Shown piece by piece: positions 17,141 to 27,353 of a stretch of DNA of 64,000 nucleotides. This stretch comes from Nitrospira sp. (GTDB lineage: Bacteria > Nitrospirota > Nitrospiria > Nitrospirales > Nitrospiraceae). The stretch lies in NCBI GenBank assembly GCA_024331045.1, contig JANDJC010000001.1, positions 1 through 64,000 of the forward strand, given 5' to 3'. The notes beneath the pieces are model-generated. The model saw only the letters and a list, made by a program, of their open reading frames with translations, made no database searches and was not told the DNA's origin. Both the position numbers and the translations under genes were made by a program. Each line of letters starts with the position of its first letter. Positions within the stretch are counted from its first letter, which is position 1.

Positions 17141-18331
17141 CTACGTTTTGCTGACACGGCCCCGTAGCCGCTTGATCCATCCCGGTCCAGCAGGGACAAT
17201 ACATCCCAACAGGACCGGATGCGCCGCCCCCGTCACCGATGGGACATTGCCATATTGGTCTGTCGCCGTTTGATAGGCCAGGACTGCAAAGGCCACCGCT
17301 TCGAACGCCTTGCTGTCCCAGCCGTAGGATTCAAACGGCACCACCGGCGCCGGGGCAAATACCTCGGTGAGATGGTGCATGAGGGCGCGATTGCGCACAC
17401 CACCGCCCCCGACCATCACTTCATCGATTCCTCCTGCAATCCACCGCCGAACCGTCCCGACGGCCTCGGCGGTCCACCGACTGCATGTTGCCAGCAGGTC
17501 CTCGATCGTGAGCCGTTGGGCCTGGGGCATTGCGGTCAACTCTTCAATCATCTTGGCGCCGAACAGTTCTCGCCCCGTGGACTTAGGTGGCGGCTGGGAG
17601 AGGTAGGGATGGGCGAGGAGTTTGGCCAACAGCCTGCCGTCAACCTTACCCTTGGCCGCCAATCGGCCATCGCGGTCCATCGCCATCCGTCCGTTGGAAT
17701 ACCATGCCATTAGGCCGTCCAGCACCATGTTGGCCGGCCCGGTATCGAACGCAACGATCCCCTCATAGCCCGCCCCTCTCGGCAAATAGGTCACGTTGCT
17801 GATACCGCCCAAGTTGACAATCAGCCTGGCTCGGCGAGGATGGCGAAACAGAAGGGCATGGACCGCCGGAGTCAACGGTGCCCCCTGGCCTCCGGCCGCG
17901 ATATCTCGTGGGCGGAAATCGGCAATGGTTGTGATGCCGGTGCGTTCCGCAATGACGGCCGGCTCTGCAATCTGAAGAGTGGAGCGGATCGCACTGCCCC
18001 CCCCATCTTTGATTCCTTGCGGCAAATGATGCAGAGTTTGGCCATGGGAGCCGATCAAATCCACGTCTCGCGGCTGTACCGAGGCGGCACGGATCACCCC
18101 CAGCGCGGCATTGGCAAACCATTCGCCCAACAGGACATTGAGATGACATACCTCCGCAACCGTTCCCGACACCGACGCGGCTAAAATCCTCTGTTGGAGC
18201 GACCGAGGATACGGTAGCGAATGCGCTGCGATCATGGTAACGCGAAGTCCCCCCTTGCCGCGCTGAATCTCCACCAAGGCGGCGTCCACTCCATCGCCTG
18301 AGGTTCCCGACATCAATCCCACAACTTTCAT
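17141..18331 (-). CDS. anmK: Anhydro-N-acetylmuramic acid kinase
   Basis: AnmK phosphorylates and hydrates 1,6-anhydro-MurNAc from peptidoglycan turnover, giving MurNAc-6-phosphate. From the ATG at 18331 the protein is 396 residues and starts with the family hallmark VVGLMSGTSGDGVDAAL. Further motifs are LIGSHGQTLHHLP, TIADFRPRDIAAGGQGAPL, VNLGGISNVTYLP, AFDTGPANMVLDGL and MVGGGGVRNRALM. The track start at 18715 adds 128 residues without family similarity. No mupG/murQ partner is adjacent. Confidence 0.95.
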   Translation of the reverse strand: MKVVGLMSGTSGDGVDAALVEIQRGKGGLRVTMIAAHSLPYPRSLQQRILAASVSGTVAEVCHLNVLLGEWFANAALGVIRAASVQPRDVDLIGSHGQTLHHLPQGIKDGGGSAIRSTLQIAEPAVIAERTGITTIADFRPRDIAAGGQGAPLTPAVHALLFRHPRRARLIVNLGGISNVTYLPRGAGYEGIVAFDTGPANMVLDGLMAWYSNGRMAMDRDGRLAAKGKVDGRLLAKLLAHPYLSQPPPKSTGRELFGAKMIEELTAMPQAQRLTIEDLLATCSRWTAEAVGTVRRWIAGGIDEVMVGGGGVRNRALMHHLTEVFAPAPVVPFESYGWDSKAFEAVAFAVLAYQTATDQYGNVPSVTGAAHPVLLGCIVPAGPGWIKRLRGRVSKT

Positions 18332-18488
18332 GAGCCTGCTACCTTCCCCCTTCCGTTGCCCAACACACGTTCGGCTGCTTTCGTTCTCCGCTACGCTAAT
18401 GGAACTCCTCCGGCCGGTCAAGCAATCCTGGTTCAGGTGGAATGAGCAGACGAATCCTGATGCGTTCCGTTGACATCTTGCGGGTCGG

Positions 18489-19445
18489 ATGTTACGGTCC
18501 TCTCCCATGTTGGGTGCGGGATGTCGACGGTTGTTGTTCGCCCTTCTCGTTTCCGTCACAGCCACCAATTTCGCGGGTTGTATGTCGGTTGCGGGGGCCG
18601 AGCCTGTCATCGAAATTGTGACCACCATTCCCGTCCTCAAGGACCTAGCGGAGCAAGTGGGACGGTCCCATGTACGGGTCAAATCGTTGCTCACTGGATT
18701 AGAGAACGAACACACCTACTCCCCGAAACCCACCGACTTGATCGCGGTGCGCAAGGCCAGGCTGTTGTTTGAGATCGGCCTCGGCCTTGAAGTGTGGGTC
18801 TCCTCGCTCGTCAAGAATGCCGGAAGTCCGTCCCTCTCTGTGATCACGACCTCGCGGGGTGTTCCTCTGATCCACGACGACGCCGAAGGTGATCATGATG
18901 CTCGGCCACCGGACGGCGTCAACGCTCACCGGTCGGGCAATCCTCACATTTGGATGGACCCGAACAACGTTGAAATCATGGTACGTCATATCGCTGATGC
19001 GTTGATCGCGGTCGATCCCGCTCAGGCGGAGGACTATCGTCGAAACCTCGCCGCTTACCTTGAACAAGTGGACAAGCTCCGACGCGAACTGCTGGAGAGG
19101 GTGAGCCGGCTCCCGGACCGGCGCATCGTGGCCCATCATCCCGCCTGGCCATACCTGGCCAAGCGGTTCGGCTTCGAGATCGCCGCCACGATCCAAATCC
19201 ACGCGGGCGCGGAGCCTTCTGCTCTCCAGGTCCAACAGTTGATCGGCAAGATCAAAAAGGAACGGCTGAAGGTGATCGCCTCTGAAATTCAGTTAAGTCA
19301 ACGAATCCCTCATCTGCTTGCAAAGGAGACCGGAGCGACGGTGGTCCTCCTCACCACCCTCCCTGGAGGGTTGCCCGGCACCGAGTCATACCTCGACATG
19401 CTTCGCTATAATGTGCTCAAATTGGCGGAGGCGTTGGAAAACTGA
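18489..19445 (+). CDS. znuA: Zinc/manganese ABC transporter substrate-binding lipoprotein
   Basis: Cluster A-I metal-binding protein of about 318 residues (312 if the ATG at 18507 is used). It has a signal peptide ending in a lipobox-like NFAGC, then the metal-site pieces ENEHTYSPKPTD, GNPHIWMDPNN, VAHHPAWPYLAKRFG and VIASEIQLS. A His/Asp-rich loop (HDDAEGDHDARPPDGVNAH) between the first two ligands is typical of zinc-type ZnuA proteins. It would deliver Zn2+ (or Mn2+) to the permease encoded by the next two genes. Order is znuA-C-B, all plus strand. I saw no clear Zur box. Confidence 0.9.
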   Translation: MLRSSPMLGAGCRRLLFALLVSVTATNFAGCMSVAGAEPVIEIVTTIPVLKDLAEQVGRSHVRVKSLLTGLENEHTYSPKPTDLIAVRKARLLFEIGLGLEVWVSSLVKNAGSPSLSVITTSRGVPLIHDDAEGDHDARPPDGVNAHRSGNPHIWMDPNNVEIMVRHIADALIAVDPAQAEDYRRNLAAYLEQVDKLRRELLERVSRLPDRRIVAHHPAWPYLAKRFGFEIAATIQIHAGAEPSALQVQQLIGKIKKERLKVIASEIQLSQRIPHLLAKETGATVVLLTTLPGGLPGTESYLDMLRYNVLKLAEALEN

Positions 19446-19473
19446 CCCATCTTGTTCGCGACCCGTCCCCAGC

Positions 19474-20289
19474 ATGACCAGCCCGCAAGACTCCAAGGAG
19501 AATGCGTCTCGCCCTGCGATCATTCGCTTTGACCACGCCTGGTTCGGATTTCCCGGCGTGGTTGCGTTGGAGGATATCTCGCTATCCATTCACGCCGGCG
19601 AATTCATCGGCGTCATCGGTCCCAACGGTTCCGGGAAAACCACCTTATGCCGAGCCGTGTTGGGGCTGCTCTCTCCCCTCAAGGGACAACTCCATATCTT
19701 TGACTGCGCCTGTGAAGAACTCCGATGTCACCATCGGGCCCAGATTGGCTACCTGCCACAAAAAGGTGTCGTGGATCGCGATTTTCCAGTCACCGTCCTT
19801 GAGACGGTCATGATGGGGCGATACGGCGCCCTGGGTCTTTTTCGCCGCCCCGGGCCAGAGGATCGCCGGATCGCCCTTGAGTCGCTTGCCCTCGTGGCCA
19901 TGGAGCGCTACCGCGACGTCGCCTTGGGCAGCCTGTCGGGGGGCCAACAGCAGCGAGTGTTCATCGCCAGGGCACTGGCCCAACAGCCTAAGGTCCTCTT
20001 GTTAGACGAACCAACGACCGGCTTGGATCTCCCCATGCAACACAATGTCCTCGATCTAATCCAGCACCTGCACAAGACCCTGAGGCTGACCGTGCTGTTG
20101 ATTACCCATGACATCAACATGATCCGCTCACGGGTTGATCGCCTGGTTCTGCTTAAGACCCGCCTGTACGCCCAAGGCCCTCCTGCTGACGTCCTTAAGC
20201 CAGACATCCTTGAACAGGTGTACGGCAGGGGCCTGATCTTTTCGGACCGCGACCTGGTGTTTGTCGAGGATTATCATCATTCCCACTGA
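19474..20289 (+). CDS. znuC: Zinc/manganese ABC transporter ATPase
   Basis: 271 residues from the ATG at 19474. ATPase motifs in order: Walker A GPNGSGKTTLC, Q-loop IGYLPQKGVVDRDFP, signature LSGGQQQRVFIARAL, Walker B KVLLLDEPTTGLD and switch His in LLITHDINM. The pattern GVVDRDFPVTVLETVMMGRYG is characteristic of the metal (ZnuC/MntB) branch. It begins 28 bases after znuA and its end overlaps the earliest possible znuB start. The track start at 19318 lies inside znuA and was rejected. Confidence 0.93.
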   Translation: MTSPQDSKENASRPAIIRFDHAWFGFPGVVALEDISLSIHAGEFIGVIGPNGSGKTTLCRAVLGLLSPLKGQLHIFDCACEELRCHHRAQIGYLPQKGVVDRDFPVTVLETVMMGRYGALGLFRRPGPEDRRIALESLALVAMERYRDVALGSLSGGQQQRVFIARALAQQPKVLLLDEPTTGLDLPMQHNVLDLIQHLHKTLRLTVLLITHDINMIRSRVDRLVLLKTRLYAQGPPADVLKPDILEQVYGRGLIFSDRDLVFVEDYHHSH

Positions 20290-20299
20290 CCACCATGAA

Positions 20300-21142
20300 A
20301 TGATTCCGGCGATGTTGGACCTTTTCGCGTATGATTTCATGCAGCGGTCGTTGCTCGCTGCGGCGATAGTGGGCGCCCTCTGTTCACTGATGGGGGTGTT
20401 CGTGGTGCTGCGAGGCCTGGCGTTCGTCGGAGCCGGCACCTCCCACGCCGCCTTTGCTGGTGTCGCTCTGGGCTACCTTGTCGGATGGCCGCCTCTCCTC
20501 TTGGCCATTGTGTTTGGGATTGCCACCGTCTGGATCACAGGATGGCTCGAGGAGCGAGGCCGGATGAAATTGGACGTGTCAATCGGCATCCTATACACCA
20601 CCACAATGGCGCTGGCTATCGTGTTCATCGGTTTAATGAAAACGTACAACCCTGAGGTGTATGGGTACTTGTTCGGCAGCGTGTTGTCGGTCACTGGTGA
20701 AGAGGTGTTGCTCATCGGCGGATTGGCCGTGCTGGAGCTGGGCCTCTTGGCTTTGTTCTGGAAGGAATTGTTGTTTATTGCTTTCGATCAAGAAATGGCG
20801 GAAGCCTCGGGCGTTCCGGCTCGCGGCATTTTTTTCCTGTTGTTGACGCTGATCGCTCTTACCGTGGTGGTCGCCCTGAAAACCGTCGGCGCCATCTTGG
20901 TGTTCGCCATGATCCTCATTCCCGCCTCAACAGCGTATCAGCTTACACACAGCCTGACGACACTCACCCTGTACTCGGTGATCATCGGAACTACGACGGC
21001 TGTCACAGGTGTCATTGTCTCAACAGTGTGGGATATTCCTTCCGGACCATCCATTGTCCTGCTGGCCACGGCGGTGTTCTTTCTCTCTTTATTGATCTCT
21101 CCCAAACGCTTGAAACAACCTCTCGGCTCTCGCCATCCCTGA
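20300..21142 (+). CDS. znuB: Zinc/manganese ABC transporter permease
   Basis: An ABC-3 family permease of about 280 residues with eight or nine predicted membrane helices, including LLAAAIVGALCSLMGVFVVLRGLAFVGAGTSHA (the early conserved region), GILYTTTMALAIVFIGL, VLLIGGLAVLELGLLALFW, and VGAILVFAMILIPASTAYQL near the coupling loop. I chose the ATG at 20300; the TTG at 20261 in the track overlaps znuC, and the ATG at 20312 is also possible. It completes the transporter with znuA and znuC. Confidence 0.9.
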   Translation: MIPAMLDLFAYDFMQRSLLAAAIVGALCSLMGVFVVLRGLAFVGAGTSHAAFAGVALGYLVGWPPLLLAIVFGIATVWITGWLEERGRMKLDVSIGILYTTTMALAIVFIGLMKTYNPEVYGYLFGSVLSVTGEEVLLIGGLAVLELGLLALFWKELLFIAFDQEMAEASGVPARGIFFLLLTLIALTVVVALKTVGAILVFAMILIPASTAYQLTHSLTTLTLYSVIIGTTTAVTGVIVSTVWDIPSGPSIVLLATAVFFLSLLISPKRLKQPLGSRHP

Positions 21143-21297
21143 ACCATTGCGGTCTTCGACAGGTCGCTCCCTTTCAACTCGCAAGAAGCGCCGCGGCCAC
21201 GGAACCCAAGCAGCGGGATTTGACCATCACCCGCCAACTATGCGACAACGGGCCTGCCATCTCGCTTGTCCACCATGTCTCAAAAGGAGGAACAACC

Positions 21298-21975
21298 ATG
21301 AACATCAACCGTCCCCTGGTGCGGCTGGCCATCTTCCTGTGCCTCGGTATGGTGAGTGGACTGGAGCCGAACGGACCGGCTCAGGCCGCTGATGGCCATC
21401 AATCATTGGGTGGCATCCAGCCCAGAACCTGGATACTAGGGGCTCGAGCCGGTTTTGCCGTCCCCACGCAATCTCTCTCGCACGATGTGGTTGGCATCGC
21501 AGGCTTTGACCGAGGATCTGCCATGATCGGCCCGCTTGTCAATGTACAGGCCCTCTATAGCCTGAACCGGTGGTTCTTGCTGGGCCTCATGGTGGAGTGG
21601 GAGCGACACGACGTCGATGTCGAGGATCGGCGGTTATCGCTAGATGTGGGGAGTCAACATACCGTCTCAGTGCTTCCAACGCTTGAGCTGCGTCCCGTCA
21701 CGCTGGGATCGTTCGTTCCCTATGTCAATATGAGTTTCGGCGTGAACGTGAACAGCTTCAGCGAAGGGATTTCTACCGAAATCAGTCCCAGCAACACGTT
21801 TGCCTGGAGATTGGGGTGGGGGGTGGATTACCTGATAAGCAGACATCTGGCACTCAATGCAGAGTGGGCCTACAAGCGGAACGACGGCCACGCCCACGTG
21901 AATGACCGTTTTCGCATTAACGACTGGAACCTGTCGTCTTTTGGATTTCTCTTCGGCGTGAGGGCTTTTTTCTAA
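21298..21975 (+). CDS. Outer-membrane beta-barrel protein (OmpW/OmpA-barrel-like)
   Basis: 225 residues from the ATG at 21298, which has a very strong ribosome binding site (AAAGGAGG). A signal peptide (about 1-30, cleaved after AQA) is followed by alternating amphipathic strands (TWILGARAGFAVPTQ, WFLLGLMVEWERHDV, VSVLPTLELRPV, FVPYVNMSFGVNV, FAWRLGWGVDYLI, LALNAEWAYKRND) and a C-terminal aromatic, FLFGVRAFF, as expected for BAM substrates. About eight strands fit. The cargo, if any, is unknown; it follows the zinc transporter but has its own spacing of 155 bases. Confidence 0.75.
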   Translation: MNINRPLVRLAIFLCLGMVSGLEPNGPAQAADGHQSLGGIQPRTWILGARAGFAVPTQSLSHDVVGIAGFDRGSAMIGPLVNVQALYSLNRWFLLGLMVEWERHDVDVEDRRLSLDVGSQHTVSVLPTLELRPVTLGSFVPYVNMSFGVNVNSFSEGISTEISPSNTFAWRLGWGVDYLISRHLALNAEWAYKRNDGHAHVNDRFRINDWNLSSFGFLFGVRAFF

Positions 21976-22010
21976 AATCAGCCCCCGCTCTTCAGGACGG
22001 GCCTCGCGTG

Positions 22011-22031
22011 AAAAGATGCGAAGATCGCATC
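22011..22031 (-). terminator. Rho-independent terminator candidate after the GNAT gene
   Basis: GATGCGA and TCGCATC pair around a 3-base loop (22015-22031). Read on the minus strand the stem is followed by TTTT. It lies 9 bases beyond the GNAT stop codon. Confidence 0.45.
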
Positions 22032-22039
22032 ACCGCTGC

Positions 22040-22465
22040 TTATTCGTTGCGGGCGTGGGGTGTTCTGGCCCACACCATCCCGGTCTGTTCTTTCGTGCTG
22101 AATCCCAGCCTTTCGTAAAAGCCAGGGCGCCTCGTGCAGAGCCAAAACAGTTCGACCCGCTGCAATCGCGGGTGGTGCAGGATCCGCCGAACGATCTCGG
22201 AGCCGATCCCCTGCCCCTGGTAGGACTGGTCAACGATCACATCCCAAATCGTTGCCCGGTAAACAAAGTCCGTCAGCACCCGCCCAAACCCAACTAGCCG
22301 CTCGCGATCCCACGCGCAGATGGCTAAGTCCGTGTGGCGGAGCATCTCCTCCGTGTCCGTAATCTTCCGACCCTTGGCCCAGGGTGCTTGTTGGAAGAGC
22401 CGAATCAGTTGGTCCGGCTGCGGAACCACATCATCGGCATAGCGGATGGCGGGCTTGAGGGACAC
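22040..22465 (-). CDS. GNAT-family N-acetyltransferase
   Basis: 141 residues with the GNAT fold: LAICAWDRERLVGFGRVLTD (beta2-4), VIVDQSYQGQGIGSEIVRRIL (acetyl-CoA binding motif A, Q/R-x-x-G-x-G/A) and FWLCTRRPGFYERLGF (motif B). It transfers an acetyl group to an unidentified amine. The start is a GTG at 22465 with no clear ribosome binding site. It is a single gene converging with the outer-membrane barrel gene. Confidence 0.85.
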   Translation of the reverse strand: MSLKPAIRYADDVVPQPDQLIRLFQQAPWAKGRKITDTEEMLRHTDLAICAWDRERLVGFGRVLTDFVYRATIWDVIVDQSYQGQGIGSEIVRRILHHPRLQRVELFWLCTRRPGFYERLGFSTKEQTGMVWARTPHARNE

Positions 22466-22534
22466 GCGAATCTTATACTACATTAGTAGGTTGCGTTCAG
22501 GCTGTCTTGCTTGAGGAAGTGTACGAGGAAGATC

Positions 22535-22714
22535 ATGTCAACGCAAGTCCGCACCTGCCCCAAATGTTTTCGGCTCATGTGGCTCAAGTCCGAACAATAT
22601 GAATTGGTGGACGATGTGACCATTCGCACCAAATGTCCCCATTGTCACGCCACAGTTCGGTTCACCCTCATCACGCAAGGAGCAAACGCCACGGGGCCAA
22701 AGATGGGGCATTAA
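22535..22714 (+). CDS. Small zinc-ribbon protein
   Basis: 59 residues from the ATG at 22535, preceded by GAGGAA. Two CxxC knuckles (CPKC near 9 and CPHC near 35) form a zinc ribbon, with an interspersed beta-hairpin (YELVDDVTIRTKC). Proteins like this bind RNA, DNA or protein; no specific role can be assigned. It converges with the next gene. Confidence 0.6.
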   Translation: MSTQVRTCPKCFRLMWLKSEQYELVDDVTIRTKCPHCHATVRFTLITQGANATGPKMGH

Positions 22715-22749
22715 CCTTTTGGTTCCGAGGCCAGCGGGATAAAAGACCA

Positions 22750-23169
22750 TCAGGCTCTCCCTGACTCCTCCAACTCTGGCCTGTTGCCGGGCATAATCTT
22801 GCGCAGTGACCGGCGGTATTCAACCAGTCGCCCCTCGTCAGATGGTCTCGCTTCAATCCGGCCGTCCTTGATCATCTGCTCCATCTGATCCAGCAGAACC
22901 AGCAGCGGCTGGATCGCCCCTAGCAATCGTCCAGACTCGAATGCCTCAAGAGACTCAAGCAACGGCGCACCGAGATGTTTATAGGGCGTTCCAGCGATTC
23001 TGGCCCTCAGGCGCATCACCATGTCGTCATACGCCTCGATGGCGGCTGCAGAGGGCTTGACACCGGTGGGGGCGACGGCCAAATGGACGACGGCAGGCAG
23101 CTTGGCCGCATAATCTTTGAGCCGCGCGATGAGACCGCCGATTGCATCCAATAGGTCTCCGGTCTCCAT
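22750..23169 (-). CDS. Hypothetical alpha-helical protein downstream of the RluD-type gene
   Basis: 139 residues, soluble, mostly helical (METGDLLDAIGGLIARLKDY; LLGAIQPLLVLLDQMEQMIKDG). It follows the pseudouridine synthase gene by 21 bases on the same strand, so they are likely co-transcribed. No motif, signal peptide or membrane helix. Not recognised. Confidence 0.55.
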   Translation of the reverse strand: METGDLLDAIGGLIARLKDYAAKLPAVVHLAVAPTGVKPSAAAIEAYDDMVMRLRARIAGTPYKHLGAPLLESLEAFESGRLLGAIQPLLVLLDQMEQMIKDGRIEARPSDEGRLVEYRRSLRKIMPGNRPELEESGRA

Positions 23170-23190
23170 TTGTACGAAGGAACTCCTCCT

Positions 23191-24150
23191 TCACCCATTC
23201 TCTTGGTCTGATCCGAGCCCCTCGAGGACTTGCGCGACGGCCTCCATATCCGCCGGCCAACCATGGCTGAACTCGCGAAACTCACCGGTAGAGGGATGGT
23301 GAAATCCCAACGTTCTCGCATGGAGCATCACCCGTGGAATAAGGAGAGTACCGATTTTTTTGACCTTGGTTCCACCATACGTCGGGTCGCCCAGAACCGG
23401 ATGCCCCAACGACTGAAGGTGTACTCGCAATTGATGGGTTCGGCCCGTTCGAGGGTACAGCAGGAGGCGAGCGGCGACATCACCATAGCGCCGCTCAACG
23501 TGATATTCCGTGATGGCTTCCTTGGGTCGAGCTGTTCGCGCCGAGAATTTCTTGCGTTCTTTCACATCTCGCCCGATCGCCAATGTAATTACACCTCGGC
23601 TTTTCTTCGGCACTCCCCACACCAGTGCCTCATAGACCCTGGTAAGAGTATGCCGTTGAAATTGCGAGGCCAAATGTCGGTGGGCCTGATCGGTTTTGGC
23701 CACTACCATGACGCCGGAAGTTTCCTTATCGAGACGATGGACTAGCCCTGGCCGTTCCTTGCCCCCAATGGTAGAGAACGTGCCTCCCGAAACGGCGAAA
23801 TGATGGAGCAATGCATTCACCAAGGTACCATTCCAGTTGCCCGGCGCCGGATGCACCACAATTCCCGCCGGTTTGTACAAGACCAGCACCACATCGTCTT
23901 CGTATAGCACCCGCAGCGGGATCGGTTCCCCCTTGATCTCCAACGGTTCCGGCTTGGGGATCTCCATCGTGATAGTATCCCCTGGCCTGATCTTGTGGCT
24001 TGGTTTGACCACAGCCTGATTGACCCGGATACGGCCCAGTTCGATCAACCGTTGCAAGGCCGACCGAGAGATTGCCCGTTCATGGTTGGCAAGAAAGACA
24101 TCCAATCGCTTCGGTTGTTCACCAGCGGTAATGATGAACTCCGTGATCAT
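23191..24150 (-). CDS. rluD: RluA/RluD-family 23S rRNA pseudouridine synthase
   Basis: 319 residues from the ATG at 24150. An S4 RNA-binding domain (about 8-75, KRLDVFLANHERAISRSALQRLIELGRIRVN) is followed by the catalytic domain with LYKPAGIVVHPAPG, the active-site motif RPGLVHRLDKETSGVMVVAK (catalytic Asp in HRLDKETSG) and RTGRTHQLRVHL. This layout is that of RluD, which modifies helix 69 of 23S rRNA. RluC-type specificity cannot be excluded. The track start at 24177 adds nine non-conserved residues. Confidence 0.88.
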   Translation of the reverse strand: MITEFIITAGEQPKRLDVFLANHERAISRSALQRLIELGRIRVNQAVVKPSHKIRPGDTITMEIPKPEPLEIKGEPIPLRVLYEDDVVLVLYKPAGIVVHPAPGNWNGTLVNALLHHFAVSGGTFSTIGGKERPGLVHRLDKETSGVMVVAKTDQAHRHLASQFQRHTLTRVYEALVWGVPKKSRGVITLAIGRDVKERKKFSARTARPKEAITEYHVERRYGDVAARLLLYPRTGRTHQLRVHLQSLGHPVLGDPTYGGTKVKKIGTLLIPRVMLHARTLGFHHPSTGEFREFSHGWPADMEAVAQVLEGLGSDQENG

Positions 24151-24322
24151 GGACGCGCCTCGTGATGCTGGGCCCACTAGGGAGTCTTCTTCCGCAGATC
24201 ACCCCTAGGCAACTGCAGGAATCTACGGTACACCGGAACCACCTGCTCTCGATGTCAGGGTATGAAGAAAGATGAACCGTCCCAGAGAAGATCTGAATAG
24301 CCGGTAAGCGCCGAGGCTCAAT

Positions 24323-24348
24323 CGAGAGATTGACGCGAGAGATTGACG
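24323..24348. repeat. Perfect 13-bp tandem duplication after atpC
   Basis: cgagagattgacg occurs twice in a row, ending five bases beyond the atpC stop. No function is apparent. Confidence 0.8.
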
Positions 24349-24353
24349 GGCAA

Positions 24354-24776
24354 TTAGGCGCGGGCGACCTTTCGAGCCCGCTCCGCAATTTTTTTGCGCA
24401 GCCGGGCCTTCTCCAAACTGATTTGGGCTTCTTTGACATCGGACGGCAGTCCTCCCTGTTTCAGCCGGCGCTCCGCTTCCTCCAGCTTGGCGGTGGCCCG
24501 CTCAACATCGATGTCCTCGGCCTTTTCGGCAATTTCCGCCATAATGGTGACCTTGGCCGGTGTCACCTCTGCATATCCCCAGAGCACAGCCATGTGGTTG
24601 ACTTGCTCACCAACGCGATATCGCAGTTCGCCGATGCGCAACATAGAGAGGAAATGACAATGACCGGGTAAGACTCCGAAATCTCCTTCCAGCCCCGGTG
24701 CGATAACCTCATCCACCTGCTGGCTCAACAGCAGCTTTTCTGGTGTGACGACCTCTAAAAGGATTTTCCCCGCCAT
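24354..24776 (-). CDS. atpC: ATP synthase F1 epsilon subunit
   Basis: 140 residues from the ATG at 24776 (the track start adds 10 residues). The beta-sandwich domain has ILLEVVTPEKLLLSQQVDEVIAPGLEGDFGVLPGHC, and the C-terminal helical hairpin (AEDIDVERATAKLEEAERRL and onwards) can extend to inhibit the motor. It is the last gene of the F1 block, 42 bases after atpD. Confidence 0.93.
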   Translation of the reverse strand: MAGKILLEVVTPEKLLLSQQVDEVIAPGLEGDFGVLPGHCHFLSMLRIGELRYRVGEQVNHMAVLWGYAEVTPAKVTIMAEIAEKAEDIDVERATAKLEEAERRLKQGGLPSDVKEAQISLEKARLRKKIAERARKVARA

Positions 24777-24818
24777 ATTTCCCTGAACTGTCTGTTCCCT
24801 CTGCACATCACCGGCTTC

Positions 24819-26264
<1,446 letters not shown>

Positions 26265-26382
26265 TCACCTTCTCCGCACAATGTCTAGTGTTCCGTCTCT
26301 CGTGATCGAGCGCGACTGCTCCCTCTCGCGACGGCGCTCGCTGCCGACTCCTTCCCTCCAGCACTGAAGATCGAGCCGTCCT

Positions 26383-27261
26383 TCACTTGAGCGCTTCCGC
26401 GCCGCCTACAATGTCCATCAATTCCTTGGTAATCGCTGCCTGCCTCGTTTTGTTGTAATACAGGGTCACCTTCTTGATCAGTTGCCCCGCGTTGCGGGTT
26501 GCCCCGTCCATGGCGGCCATGCGCGCCCCATGCTCGGCGGCAGCAGACTCCAACAGAATGCGATAGGTCTGGACTTGAAAATGTTTGGGCACCAGGACAG
26601 CCAGCAGCTCCTCCTCGCTCGGTTCATAGAGATAGCCTCCCCCCGCCATGCTTTCGACCGGTGCCACACCGAACTCGGCGGTTACATCGACGGGAAACAG
26701 TTTCTCGACAACCACACGCTGTTGAATCGCCGATTTAAACTCATTGTACACAACGTGCAGTTCGTCGAACGTTCCCCGAACAAAATGATCGGTGAGATCA
26801 CTACCGATGTCGATGGCGTGCTCAAAGCTCAACTTGTCAAAAATGCCTGTCCACTCCTGACGAATCGGCCACGCACGGCGGCGGAAATACTCCCGTCCTT
26901 TACGCCCCACGATACTCAAGTGAACCGCCACTCCTCGTGCCTCGCACTGCCTGATGAATTCAGCACTTCGCCGCACAATGTTGCTGTTAAATCCCCCGCA
27001 CAATCCCCGGTCGCTGGTAACCACCAACACCTCGACCGTTTTGCACTCCCGCTTTTGGAGAAGCGGATGGGCGGCGCGATTGACTCGTTGGCTCAAATTG
27101 CCCAGCACACCGCGCATCTTATGGGCATAGGGACGGGCCGCCAAGATGCGGTCCTGGGACCGTTTCAGTTTCGCGGCGGCCACCATCTTCATGGCCTTTG
27201 TGATCTTTTGTGTATTCTTAAATGCCGCGATTTTTCGTCGGAGCGATTGGAGGCTTGGCAT
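26383..27261 (-). CDS. atpG: ATP synthase F1 gamma subunit
   Basis: 292 residues forming the central rotor stalk. The N-terminal helix SLQSLRRKIAAFKNTQKITKAMKMVAAAKLKR and the C-terminal helix ATRNAGQLIKKVTLYYNKTRQAAITKELMDIVGG are the two coiled-coil halves and are strongly conserved; VTSDRGLCGGFNSNIVR is the family marker in the middle. It lies between atpA and atpD with about 90 and 120 base gaps. Confidence 0.96.
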   Translation of the reverse strand: MPSLQSLRRKIAAFKNTQKITKAMKMVAAAKLKRSQDRILAARPYAHKMRGVLGNLSQRVNRAAHPLLQKRECKTVEVLVVTSDRGLCGGFNSNIVRRSAEFIRQCEARGVAVHLSIVGRKGREYFRRRAWPIRQEWTGIFDKLSFEHAIDIGSDLTDHFVRGTFDELHVVYNEFKSAIQQRVVVEKLFPVDVTAEFGVAPVESMAGGGYLYEPSEEELLAVLVPKHFQVQTYRILLESAAAEHGARMAAMDGATRNAGQLIKKVTLYYNKTRQAAITKELMDIVGGAEALK

Positions 27262-27353
27262 CGTCTTTTATCAGCTGTCGATCATGGGAAGGGACGCCTT
27301 TAGCCGACTCGCAAGAGCGGTTTTCGCATACTTCTGTCAGGCGGGCTCTCTGG

